From NCBI GenBank assembly GCA_038245435.1, contig JBBRSL010000030.1, forward strand, positions 1 to 11,285: a stretch of 11,285 nucleotides of DNA, read 5' to 3'. This stretch comes from JBBRSL01 sp038245435. GTDB taxonomy: Bacteria > Patescibacteriota > Saccharimonadia > Saccharimonadales > CAIOMD01. This document shows, one piece after another, positions 1 through 6,322 of the stretch; the stretch's first letter is position 1; every line of letters starts with the position of its first letter. The notes beneath the pieces are model-generated. The model searched no databases, was not told the origin of the DNA, and saw nothing but the letters and a program-made list of their open reading frames with translations. The translations under genes and the position numbers were made by a program.

Positions 1-1
1 C

Positions 2-106
2 GAAGCTTTTTGGAGCGCGCTCGAAGCCATAATGCCAGATATAAAAAGGCGCAAAAAAGAACTCAAAAAGCTACAGGTAGATATCATGCCGCTTCAACAG
101 ATTTAG
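2..106 (+). CDS. C-terminal end of an unrecognised protein (partial)
   Basis: An open frame enters from the left edge and ends with TAG at 104-106, giving 34 residues. The tail is charged and probably helical (IKRRKKELKKLQVD), ending MPLQQI. Codon use (GAA, AGC, CTC, ATA, AAA) resembles the native genes of the window, and the other two forward frames give less protein-like sequence. No family can be named from so short a piece. It would lie upstream of, and in the same direction as, the histidine kinase, about 100 bases away. Confidence 0.5.
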   Translation, partial: EAFWSALEAIMPDIKRRKKELKKLQVDIMPLQQI

Positions 107-170
107 GGAATAGGGATTGGTAGATGGGTAATGGGGGCGAGTAGCACAGTTATGATTATTCTAATATCTA

Positions 171-188
171 GCGTCCAACGTCCAACGT
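171..188. repeat. Short tandem repeat in the gap before the histidine kinase
   Basis: The motif CGTCCAA occurs twice in tandem and is followed by a third partial copy (CGTC). It lies just upstream of the candidate -10 of the kinase gene. It could be a protein-binding site or a chance slippage repeat; nothing else identifies it. Confidence 0.4.
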
Positions 189-191
189 CTG

Positions 192-204
192 TACAATAAC
201 GGTA
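192..204 (+). promoter_or_regulatory. Candidate -10 of the histidine kinase gene; leaderless arrangement
   Basis: TACAAT at 192-197 matches the -10 consensus at five of six positions. Seven bases separate it from the ATG at 205, so transcription would begin at or next to the start codon. No Shine-Dalgarno sequence is visible before this ATG. The sequence 17 bases upstream (TAGCGT) is only a weak -35. Confidence 0.4.
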
Positions 205-1344
205 ATGGCTACAAAAAAAACCAAAACGAAGCTACCTACTCCTGTTGACCATGTGGCATCGTTAGAGCACGAGCGCTTAACAGCACTTATTAATAGTATG
301 GCAGACGGTGTTATCGCACTCGACGAAGACGCGAAAATCGCCGTATATAACGGTGCCGCCCTAAATATTTTGGATGTAAACAAAGAGCTTAGCGGGCAAG
401 GGCTCAAAGATATATTGCATGTTGTAGATAAGCTTGATCAGCAAATTCCGCTCGAAGACCTTATTAAAAAAGCATCTTCGCAGTACACTACTCGCGATTT
501 ACGACTTAAATACCCAAATGGCGAATACATTAACTTATATTTGAGTATTGCGCCGGTGCACTTGGGCTATGGCGTCGAAGGAAAAAAAGGTTTTGTACTA
601 CTGCTACGCGACATCACCCGCGAAAAGAGTCTCGAAGAAGAACGTGATGAATTTATTAGCGTCGTCAGCCACGAGCTACGCACACCTATTGCTATTGCCG
701 AAGGCAACATTAGTAATGCCCAGTTAGTTGTTTCAAAAACGCATGGCGTGCCAGATGTTGTAAGCTCATCGCTCAATGCAGCCTACGACCAGACGATATT
801 CTTGAGTGGTATGATAAATGACCTCGCAACGCTATCGCGCGCAGAACGCGGCAAATTAGAGGTAGACATTGAACCAATTAATGCGCACGACCTTTTAAAT
901 GATTTGCTGCAGCTTTATACGCCACAGGCCGAAGAAAAAGGCCTAAAACTCAATGGTAGTACCGACCCAGAACTTGTTTTGCTGTATTCAAGCAAATTAT
1001 ATGTGCGTGAAATTCTACAGAACTTTATAACCAACGCTATTAAGTACACCGAATCTGGCAGTGTGCATATTGCGGCTCACAATCACCCAAAAGGGACTGT
1101 ATTTGAAGTGAGCGATACCGGTATTGGCATAAGCAAGGCCGATAAAGACAAAGTATTTGATAAGTTCTTTCGAAGTGAAGATTTTAGAACCCGTCAAAGT
1201 AGCGGTACGGGCCTTGGGCTGTACGTAACCATGAAGCTTGCCAGGTTGATACACGCAGAGATTGATCTTGATAGCGAGCTCAACAAGGGCTCAACATTTA
1301 GCATTATGTTTCCGAGCCTGGGCAATACCGCGACTAAATCTTAG
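205..1344 (+). CDS. Soluble PAS-domain sensor histidine kinase
   Basis: A 379-residue two-component histidine kinase that should autophosphorylate on His156 and pass the phosphate to a response regulator, which is not encoded in this window. A PAS-like sensor region occupies roughly residues 25-140 (SMADGVIALDED near its start). The dimerisation/phosphoacceptor domain follows, with the H-box SHELRTP at 155-161. The ATPase domain shows the N-box (LQNFITNAIKYT, 271-282), G1 (DTGIGIS, 304-310), F-box (FDKFF, 318-322) and G2 (SSGTGLGL, 332-339). There is no signal peptide or membrane segment, so it is probably cytosolic and senses an internal signal through PAS. All catalytic motifs are intact. 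The start has no Shine-Dalgarno sequence but lies at the predicted +1 of a -10 element. Its end overlaps the end of the convergent glycosyltransferase gene by 11 bases (1334-1344). The family is certain; the signal is unknown. Confidence 0.93.
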   Translation: MATKKTKTKLPTPVDHVASLEHERLTALINSMADGVIALDEDAKIAVYNGAALNILDVNKELSGQGLKDILHVVDKLDQQIPLEDLIKKASSQYTTRDLRLKYPNGEYINLYLSIAPVHLGYGVEGKKGFVLLLRDITREKSLEEERDEFISVVSHELRTPIAIAEGNISNAQLVVSKTHGVPDVVSSSLNAAYDQTIFLSGMINDLATLSRAERGKLEVDIEPINAHDLLNDLLQLYTPQAEEKGLKLNGSTDPELVLLYSSKLYVREILQNFITNAIKYTESGSVHIAAHNHPKGTVFEVSDTGIGISKADKDKVFDKFFRSEDFRTRQSSGTGLGLYVTMKLARLIHAEIDLDSELNKGSTFSIMFPSLGNTATKS

Positions 1345-2809
1345 GCAACTTTGGTACAACGCGCATAACGGGTACGCACACGTTGCGGCCTTTCCAGAGT
1401 ACCTCGCTAAATTCGTACAGATACATCGATACGTTAAGCGCAATTATATCTAAAATAACAGCGAAAAATATATTAAACGGCGCCAACCATAGGGCCTCGC
1501 GATTTGTTATAGCCGTGATTGCCACATGGCTCGCCGTAAGTAACGCTACTGCAAGCAGGCAAGCGACAGCTATAAGTGCGTTAGCTGCAAAAAACACCAC
1601 AACAAACGGCGCTAACATAAAAAGTACAAAACTAACTGTTTGTAGTGCAACGAGTTCTGGTTTTCGGTGTAATTGCGGGTAGCGTGTGCGGATAGCAGTA
1701 CTCCATTGGCTTTTAAAGTCTTTATGAGTCGTTATAAGGCTATCTTGGCTGGTACGTACAAAAGCATAGCCTGTACCCAAATCACGTGCAAAATGGCGCT
1801 CGGGTAAAATAGCGCGTTTAACCGCATCAAAACCACCATCTTTAACAGCAATTTCTCGGTTAACCATCCAGCAGCTACTGAGTACTGGTGGCCATTTCTT
1901 AACACCCGTGGGGATTACCAACTCCCACCAGTAGCGCATGGGTTGCACAAATGCAGCTGCCAGGCCAATTTTTGTGCGTTTTGGTAGCACGCTAACCATC
2001 GATTGCTTGTCTTGTATCATTGCTTGCACCAGCGAGCGAACGCTCGTTGTATGCAAGCGGATATCGACACCCATAAACAGCACAAATTCACCAGCTGATT
2101 CATCAAGTAGTTGCTTATACGAATAGTTTTTAGCGAGCCATTCTTCGGGAGCAGGTTGTCCAAGTACAAATCGCACTCCATCGTGCGCAAAGCTTTTTAT
2201 CACTTCGGCAGTTTTATCCTGTGAGCAATCGTCGAGTACGAGTATTTCAAGTTTCGGGTAATCGCTGGCCAGCGCTGATTCGAGACAGGCAGCGAGTGAA
2301 TCTGTTTCGTTGCGGGCCGGTATAGCAATGGTGACAGTTGGCAGCTCTTTATCAGATAACGGCGCTCCAGTATGTGGACGCGTATTACGCAAGTTAGTAA
2401 AGGCGCCAAATGCGAAGAAGCCACTCAAAATAAAGCCACCTATTGCCACAGCGTAAGCAAGTTGCTCAAACGTAATACTGGCAAACAATACTACGCAAAT
2501 AGTAGCTAACAAGCTGGCAGATAACCACCAAAAGCTACGTCGGCCGGAGGTTTGTAGTCTTTGCGCATTTGTACGGCCTTCTATGAGCCGTAGCAGCGTG
2601 AAGCCTTTATATATACAGATAATGACAAAAAAGGTTGCAAGGGGCCACCAGGCATTTACCGCAATATATCCAGTACCGAATGCTAAAAAAATGACCGCAA
2701 TTGACGCTGCGATGCGTTTGTACTGCCATAGTGGCGAATAATATATCGCAAGTTCAACCAACGTAGTAAAAGCAATACAGATGAGCCCTAAGCTTATGCT
2801 TTGTTCCAT
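1334..2809 (-). CDS. Membrane-bound family 2 glycosyltransferase
   Basis: A 491-residue integral-membrane glycosyltransferase, probably acting at the inner face of the membrane in polysaccharide, glycolipid or carotenoid-type glycosylation; the acceptor cannot be told. About four hydrophobic segments lie in residues 1-140. A GT-A domain of family 2 follows at about 157-350: the opening VTIAIPARNE (159-168), the nucleotide-sugar acidic pair in LVLDDCSQDKT (D193, D194), and VDIR around D249 in the place of the metal-binding DxD. A basic stretch (RTRYPQLHRK, 374-383) sits where processive members have QxxRW. Further membrane segments lie at about 388-425 and 440-465. The overall design resembles CrtQ-like or ceramide-glucosyltransferase-like enzymes. 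It is convergent with the histidine kinase and divergent from the P-loop gene. No Shine-Dalgarno sequence is present; the start coincides with the +1 predicted from the -10 at 2816-2821. Confidence 0.85.
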   Translation of the reverse strand: MEQSISLGLICIAFTTLVELAIYYSPLWQYKRIAASIAVIFLAFGTGYIAVNAWWPLATFFVIICIYKGFTLLRLIEGRTNAQRLQTSGRRSFWWLSASLLATICVVLFASITFEQLAYAVAIGGFILSGFFAFGAFTNLRNTRPHTGAPLSDKELPTVTIAIPARNETDSLAACLESALASDYPKLEILVLDDCSQDKTAEVIKSFAHDGVRFVLGQPAPEEWLAKNYSYKQLLDESAGEFVLFMGVDIRLHTTSVRSLVQAMIQDKQSMVSVLPKRTKIGLAAAFVQPMRYWWELVIPTGVKKWPPVLSSCWMVNREIAVKDGGFDAVKRAILPERHFARDLGTGYAFVRTSQDSLITTHKDFKSQWSTAIRTRYPQLHRKPELVALQTVSFVLFMLAPFVVVFFAANALIAVACLLAVALLTASHVAITAITNREALWLAPFNIFFAVILDIIALNVSMYLYEFSEVLWKGRNVCVPVMRVVPKLPKI

Positions 2810-2815
2810 AGCAAA

Positions 2816-2824
2816 ATTCTACCA
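2816..2824 (-). promoter_or_regulatory. Extended -10 of the glycosyltransferase gene; leaderless arrangement
   Basis: On the minus strand the sequence reads TGG then TAGAAT, an extended -10 element. Exactly six bases (2815-2810) separate it from the ATG at 2809, making the A of ATG the predicted +1. No ribosome binding site is present, and no convincing -35 lies 17 bases upstream. Confidence 0.5.
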
Positions 2825-2847
2825 TGTAATGTACACAGCTTGCGTTT

Positions 2848-2856
2848 TGGTATGAT
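2848..2856 (+). promoter_or_regulatory. Extended -10 of the P-loop kinase gene; leaderless arrangement
   Basis: TGG followed by TATGAT forms an extended -10. Six bases (2857-2862) separate it from the ATG at 2863, placing +1 on the A of the start codon. There is no Shine-Dalgarno sequence. The element mirrors the divergent one at 2816-2824, so the two promoters sit about 25 bases apart in a 53-base gap. Confidence 0.55.
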
Positions 2857-2862
2857 AATCAG

Positions 2863-3381
2863 ATGGCATTATATTACGTGACTGGTACGCCAGGAGTAGG
2901 CAAATCAACAGTCCAGCATGAGCTTGTGCGTCTTGAGCACCTTGCTTATGACTTAGATGATTCCCGCTTTGGTGGTCCATTTAATAAAGAGAGTAACTTA
3001 CCTGTGTTAATGCCGCCAATTAATGAGCGTACACCAGAATGGTTTGAAGCGCACGAATGGCGTGTATCTCGAAATGCAGTTGAGGAACTTAAACTGAGCG
3101 CCCAATCAAAAAAAGTATATCTATGTGGGACTGCTACAACTGAAGGCAACATTATAGATCTATTTGATAAAGTCCTATATCTAAACGTAGATGAACCCAC
3201 TTTGCGAAAAAGAATCGCAAATAGAAATGGTAATGATTTTGGGAAAACAAACCACGAGCTAGAGCGTATATTGGTAAGATACTATGATTCTCAAGCCGAG
3301 TTAGGTAGTAAAAACTACGTGATTATTGATGCAAATAATACACTCGCAGACATGATTAAAAAAATTCTTGCCGCATCTTAA
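2863..3381 (+). CDS. Small P-loop ATPase, nucleotide-kinase-like
   Basis: A 172-residue cytosolic protein with a perfect Walker A at its N-terminus (GTPGVGKS, 8-15) after a short beta strand (LYYVTG). A hydrophobic strand (VYLCGT, 85-90) and DKVLYLNVDEPTLRKRIANR (102-121) follow the pattern of adenylate- or shikimate-kinase-like proteins, where the latter region forms a strand and then an arginine-bearing LID helix. Length fits a single P-loop kinase domain. The substrate cannot be told: the AMP-binding motifs of adenylate kinase are not evident, and the region RFGGPFNKESNLPVLMPP (35-52) is unfamiliar. It is probably an unassigned 'AAA family ATPase' in databases. It is transcribed alone from its own leaderless-type promoter and precedes secE by about 125 bases. 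Confidence 0.7.
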   Translation: MALYYVTGTPGVGKSTVQHELVRLEHLAYDLDDSRFGGPFNKESNLPVLMPPINERTPEWFEAHEWRVSRNAVEELKLSAQSKKVYLCGTATTEGNIIDLFDKVLYLNVDEPTLRKRIANRNGNDFGKTNHELERILVRYYDSQAELGSKNYVIIDANNTLADMIKKILAAS

Positions 3382-3419
3382 GCTAACTCTCATTGCTCAT
3401 CTACTAAGTTCCAATCCCC

Positions 3420-3441
3420 AACCCTTTGCGTTCAAAGGGTT
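3420..3441 (+). terminator. Perfect 9-bp hairpin after the P-loop gene
   Basis: AACCCTTTG and CAAAGGGTT pair perfectly around a CGTT loop. The following bases (ATTGTGC) are not a real U-tract, so this is at best a weak terminator for the gene ending at 3381. It overlaps the candidate -35 of the secE promoter, so it could also be an operator. Confidence 0.45.
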
Positions 3442-3454
3442 ATTGTGCTAGTAT
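3426..3454 (+). promoter_or_regulatory. Promoter of secE-nusG
   Basis: TTGCGT (3426-3431) as -35, a 17-base spacer, and TAGTAT (3449-3454) as -10 with an upstream TGC, i.e. an extended -10. The predicted start is near 3461. Any secE promoter must lie upstream of the hairpin at 3467, because only 13 bases separate its T-tract from the start codon. Confidence 0.55.
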
Positions 3455-3466
3455 TGACAACAAGCA

Positions 3467-3493
3467 CCTAAGAACTATTTCTTAGGCTTTTTT
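3467..3493 (+). terminator. Intrinsic terminator/attenuator in the secE leader
   Basis: CCTAAGAA and TTCTTAGG form an 8-bp perfect stem around a CTAT loop, followed by C and six Ts (3488-3493). This has the form of an intrinsic terminator. It lies between the only plausible promoter and the secE start, so it must be transcribed as part of the secE leader and probably acts as an attenuator. Alternatively it terminates the gene upstream and is read through at some rate. Confidence 0.65.
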
Positions 3494-3506
3494 AATGGGA
3501 GAAAAA

Positions 3507-3914
3507 ATGGCTGACGAAAAATCTGCAAAAGACGCGCCTAGAAAGCGAAAAAGCCCAACAACTGTTCGAGAGCATGCCGAAAAGCAAGCTGAAAAACGCG
3601 TTGTAAAACCACATAAAATTAGAGGTAAAATTCATCGCCCGCTGAGCGTTTTGCGTAGAGCTGGTGCAAAAGAGTTTACTCCTATCAAAGCGCCAGAAAA
3701 GAAGGGTGTTCGCCACCTTAACAAGCGCGTGCGATTTGTGCCAAAGTTTATTCGCGAAAGCTGGGCAGAACTTAAACAAGTTACCTGGCCATCAAAGCGT
3801 GATGCGATGCGCCTAACTTTCGCTGTCTTTATTTTTGCAGCAGTTTTCACCATTTTTATTCAAGTAATAGACTTTGCATTTAGCAAACTCGTTAAGGAGA
3901 TTCTACTAAAATGA
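3507..3914 (+). CDS. secE: Preprotein translocase subunit SecE
   Basis: SecE, the small membrane subunit that clamps SecY in the Sec translocon. The conserved C-terminal part is clear: an amphipathic helix ESWAELKQVTWPSKRDA (84-100) followed by one transmembrane segment at about 103-124. The first 80 residues are very basic and low in hydrophobicity (MADEKSAKDAPRKRKS at the start); this extension is absent from single-span SecE proteins of about 60 residues. I chose the ATG at 3507 because GGGAG (3497-3501) precedes it with five-base spacing; the in-frame ATG at 3495 overlaps that site and has none of its own. The stop overlaps the nusG start in ATGA (3911-3914), indicating translational coupling. 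Confidence 0.93.
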   Translation: MADEKSAKDAPRKRKSPTTVREHAEKQAEKRVVKPHKIRGKIHRPLSVLRRAGAKEFTPIKAPEKKGVRHLNKRVRFVPKFIRESWAELKQVTWPSKRDAMRLTFAVFIFAAVFTIFIQVIDFAFSKLVKEILLK

Positions 3915-4456
3915 GCGTAAAACGATACGATTCAATCAAGCAGTGGTACGCAATTCACACCTACAGTGGTTACGAAGAAAAAGTAGCCGAAAGTATCCGC
4001 CAGCGCGCTGATAGTCTTGATATGGCTGATAAGATTTTTGCGGTACTTGTACCAAAAGAAAAGCAGATTGAAATCAAGAACGGTAAGCGTAAGGTTGTTG
4101 AAAAGCGCATATTCCAAGGCTATGTACTTGTACAGATGAAACTGAGCGAAGACGCTTGGTATATTGTGCGTAATACGCCGAACGTAACAGGTTTTGTGGG
4201 CAGCGGTACTGAACCAACCCCTGTAAGCAACGACGAAATGGATAAAATTAGCAAACGAATGGGTATTGATCAGCCTAAGCACAAGATTGATTACACGGTT
4301 GGCGAAGTTGTTAGCATTATCGATGGGCCATTTAAGGGCTTTGACGGTTCAATCAACGAAATCGACACCCAAAAAGGTAAGATTAAAGTTTTGGTTAACA
4401 TGTTCGGCCGCGAAACTCCTGTCGAACTCGATAGCCTCCAAGTCAAACGCGTTTAG
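3911..4456 (+). CDS. nusG: Transcription elongation/antitermination factor NusG
   Basis: NusG, which binds RNA polymerase through its NGN domain and links it to Rho or the ribosome through its KOW domain. The NGN domain spans about residues 10-105 (KQWYAIHTYSGYEEKV at 10-25, IFQGYVLVQM at 67-76, NTPNVTGFVG at 88-97). The KOW domain is at about 128-178 (VGEVVSIIDGPFKGFDG, 130-146). The length of 181 matches the family norm, and no extra domain is present. It overlaps secE by four bases; AAGGAG at 3894-3899 lies inside secE with an 11-base spacing, longer than usual, so coupling probably helps initiation. In most bacteria rplK follows directly; here a small ORF, a terminator and a GC-rich cassette intervene. 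Confidence 0.97.
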   Translation: MSVKRYDSIKQWYAIHTYSGYEEKVAESIRQRADSLDMADKIFAVLVPKEKQIEIKNGKRKVVEKRIFQGYVLVQMKLSEDAWYIVRNTPNVTGFVGSGTEPTPVSNDEMDKISKRMGIDQPKHKIDYTVGEVVSIIDGPFKGFDGSINEIDTQKGKIKVLVNMFGRETPVELDSLQVKRV

Positions 4457-4463
4457 TATATAA

Positions 4464-4634
4464 ATGACAGAGATGAATCCTGAGTCTCATTACACTCCAA
4501 GAGACGAAATGGATGTTTATATGAACTGGGCAAATGAATTATGCAAACAAGACCCAGAATTTGCCGAAACGCTGATTAGGGGAATTGTCTCTGCTGAGTT
4601 TCCTAAACTAGTTCTTGATGCCGAAAGCATATAA
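4464..4634 (+). CDS. Small unrecognised acidic protein (56 residues)
   Basis: An ORF of 56 codons beginning seven bases after the nusG stop and ending before the terminator at 4656. The protein starts MTEMNPESHYTPRDEMD and ends FPKLVLDAESI; it is acidic, has one cysteine and no membrane segment. The middle (EMDVYMNWANELCKQDPEF) looks helical. The codon pattern and its place between nusG and the terminator suggest a real gene co-transcribed with secE-nusG. There is no Shine-Dalgarno sequence; the in-frame ATG at 4473 is an alternative start. I recognise no family, and chance remains possible at this length. Confidence 0.5.
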   Translation: MTEMNPESHYTPRDEMDVYMNWANELCKQDPEFAETLIRGIVSAEFPKLVLDAESI

Positions 4635-4655
4635 AATTACCCTTAAAAACGAATT

Positions 4656-4687
4656 AAGCCCTCGGCACTTAGGTGCCGAGGGCTTTT
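4656..4687 (+). terminator. Intrinsic terminator of the secE-nusG operon
   Basis: A perfect 13-bp stem (4656-4668 with 4673-4685, core CCCTCGGCAC/GTGCCGAGGG) with a TTAG loop, followed by a short T-run. It ends the secE-nusG transcript. The inverted repeat of the GC-rich cassette begins only three bases later. Confidence 0.92.
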
Positions 4688-4689
4688 AA

Positions 4690-4706
4690 TAACATACTAG
4701 ATTGTT
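4690..4706 (+). repeat. Left terminal inverted repeat of the cassette
   Basis: TAACATACTAGATTGTT, an exact inverted match to 6323-6339. Similarity continues imperfectly inward (GCTTT here, ACATT at the other end). The inner 16 bases are themselves nearly palindromic: AACA, two bases, CTAG, two bases, TGTT. Confidence 0.9.
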
Positions 4707-4711
4707 GCTTT

Positions 4712-4757
4712 CCCAGAGTGAGAGGCCACCGATTGCTCGGGGCCTCCCACTCGTGGG
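4712..4757 (-). terminator. Long GC-rich terminator hairpin of the secreted-protein gene
   Basis: Read on the minus strand this begins three bases after the stop codon. CCCA pairs with TGGG, a 12-bp stem (GAGTGGGAGGCC with GGCCTCTCACTC, one G-U pair) follows after a single bulged base, and CCGA pairs with TCGG around a four-base loop. The hairpin is almost fully paired over 46 bases and has no U-tract, like many actinobacterial terminators. It fills the space between the stop codon and the left inverted repeat. Confidence 0.75.
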
Positions 4758-4760
4758 TTG

Positions 4761-6212
4761 TTACAGGTTGTTGCTCATGTCGAACAGCGTTCCACTTCGC
4801 AGCTCGTTGGTGTGGCTGACCTCCCGGAAGGAGATGAACTTCACCTGAACGCGGTCACCGGTTCCGAGCAACACTGGGTTGGTCGTAGCGGGGACACCGT
4901 TCACCAGGTCGAGCGTCTGAACAGCGAGGCCGTTCTTCAGCACAATGGCCTGGTCGGAGCGGTTGCCGACTGTCGGCGCGGTCAGCGTGAACTTGAAGCT
5001 CACACCTCCCTCGCACGGGCAGTCGACAGTGGAGGAAATCCGTACCCATCCGGGGCAGACAACCTCCTGCATTCCTGGCAGCTTGATCGTGGGGGTGACG
5101 CAAGCGCCGCCCTTCACGTTCACGTAGCAGTACTCGCCGTTCGTGATGTTCGTGCCGTCGAAGAGCTGAGCGCTCGTGCTGCCAGTTGTGCCGCCGCTCA
5201 CGTAGAGTGAGGCAACGGGTGCGCTGGCTTCGTCGCGCCAGGTCCAGAGGACCATCTTCGAGTTTGCAGAGTTCGCGGCGGAGAATGTCACCGTCGCGAG
5301 CCCGTCACAGTTCGTGTCGCACGTCGACACCATCGCTGGCTTGCCGAGGATCTTATCGAACCTCGCCGAACCGCGCGCGGTGTAGGCGTAGCCAATTAAG
5401 ACGTGCTGTCGTCCCCTTGAGGGGCTTGTGATCATCGCCTTGGCGTAAGCCGAGGCCGTGATGTTGACGTACACCGTTGCGGCGCCCACGTTGGTTCGGA
5501 TGAACTTGTACGTGATTGCCCCGCGGGAGTTAGTCTTGCCACGGACACCGGTAATGCCGTTGACGGAGATGACCTTCATGCTCGTCGTGGACGCCAGGTT
5601 GACGCTCACGCCAGGTGCGGGCTTGTTGTTCGCCGCCGTGATGACAGCAGAACCTGCACCAATCTGGCCGACGTGCACCGCCGAAATCTTCACGGCGACC
5701 TTGTAGGGGCCGTGAAACTTGCTCGCGGTGATCATGTCGTTGATGCGCTTGTTGAACGCGTCGTTGATGACGCCGTGACTACGAGCCCATGGGAAGTAGA
5801 CCTGGAAGTCACTGTCGTTCCTGAGCTTCCAGGTAGCGAACGCGGCGACTGCCACGTCCAGCTTCGAGGTGCTGTGCGCGTAGTTGTACGAAATCCACTC
5901 GGCCTGCTTCGTTTCCTCCGCAGTCATACTGGGTGCGATTTGTAGCAACTGTGACGAACCATTGCCGTCCGGGTTGTGCAGACCGAAGTCGATGCAGAAC
6001 CCGAGCTTGCCGCTGCAGTTCCAGTTGTAGGCGTAGACGTCAGCGGGGTGGCCTTTGCCGCCCGCGAATTTCATACCGATGACTGGCTTGCATGATGTGG
6101 TCGCCGCCTCTGCGATGCCAGCCGAAGCTAGCACCGAGAGAATGAGTACAGAGATGACGGATGCCCATCGAAGGAACAGCTTGCGAGTTCTTGACGTCTC
6201 ATACACGTTCAT
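4761..6212 (-). CDS. Secreted cysteine-containing surface-type protein, thioester/Ig-like (acquired)
   Basis: A 483-residue exported protein of actinobacterial style. I chose the start at 6212 (MNVYETSRTRKLFLRW) because AGAAGGTGAG precedes it with seven-base spacing; the ATG at 6248 would add 12 charged residues before the signal. The signal peptide has a basic n-region, a hydrophobic core at about 17-33 and an AEA site at 34-36. The mature N-terminal region (about 40-170) contains GFCIDFGLHNPDG (71-83) and DVAVAAFATWKL (119-130), reminiscent of thioester-domain adhesins (YC-D and TQxAIW), but the TQ pair is missing. Residues 170-255 (PAPGVSVNLAS, 198-208) look like a Big-1-type Ig fold. The rest (about 280-483) is beta-rich and unassigned. 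There are ten cysteines (41, 66, 73, 298, 302, 362, 371, 386, 398, 400), an even number suited to disulphides. No LPxTG or C-terminal anchor is seen, so it is released or held non-covalently. Domain assignments are tentative. Confidence 0.75.
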   Translation of the reverse strand: MNVYETSRTRKLFLRWASVISVLILSVLASAGIAEAATTSCKPVIGMKFAGGKGHPADVYAYNWNCSGKLGFCIDFGLHNPDGNGSSQLLQIAPSMTAEETKQAEWISYNYAHSTSKLDVAVAAFATWKLRNDSDFQVYFPWARSHGVINDAFNKRINDMITASKFHGPYKVAVKISAVHVGQIGAGSAVITAANNKPAPGVSVNLASTTSMKVISVNGITGVRGKTNSRGAITYKFIRTNVGAATVYVNITASAYAKAMITSPSRGRQHVLIGYAYTARGSARFDKILGKPAMVSTCDTNCDGLATVTFSAANSANSKMVLWTWRDEASAPVASLYVSGGTTGSTSAQLFDGTNITNGEYCYVNVKGGACVTPTIKLPGMQEVVCPGWVRISSTVDCPCEGGVSFKFTLTAPTVGNRSDQAIVLKNGLAVQTLDLVNGVPATTNPVLLGTGDRVQVKFISFREVSHTNELRSGTLFDMSNNL

Positions 6213-6266
6213 ACGAATTCTCACCTTCTGCCCCTCGAAGAGGTGCAACCGTCTCTACCACTTTGG

Positions 6267-6314
6267 GGCAGAGTACGAACATGCGCACAGCGATGCGCAT
6301 GTTCGTACTCTGCC
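6267..6314. repeat. Perfect 21-bp inverted repeat upstream of the secreted-protein gene
   Basis: The 21 bases at 6267-6287 (starting GGCAGAGTACGAAC) are exactly complementary to 6294-6314, with a six-base loop (CAGCGA). The structure lies eight bases inside the right terminal repeat and 54 bases upstream of the start codon. If transcription comes from the promoter at 6390-6418 it would be a very stable hairpin in the mRNA leader. No U-tract follows on either strand. It could block read-through, stabilise RNA, bind a regulator, or be a recombinase or replication structure at the element end. Confidence 0.85.
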
Positions 6315-6322
6315 ATAAATGT

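Noticed and set aside
3382..3506. A tRNA-Trp gene, often found upstream of secE
   Set aside because: The interval holds two simple hairpins and a promoter; no cloverleaf, CCA anticodon arm or T-loop motif is visible.
4758..5945. Several long open frames on the plus strand opposite the secreted-protein gene
   Set aside because: They arise from GC-rich antisense sequence with few stops. Their translations are Arg/Ser/Val-rich without known motifs, and they lack ribosome binding sites.
6267..6314. LexA/SOS box (GAAC-N4-GTTC) upstream of the secreted-protein gene
   Set aside because: The arms contain CGAAC and GTTCG but far apart within a 21-bp hairpin, not at the spacing of a LexA box.
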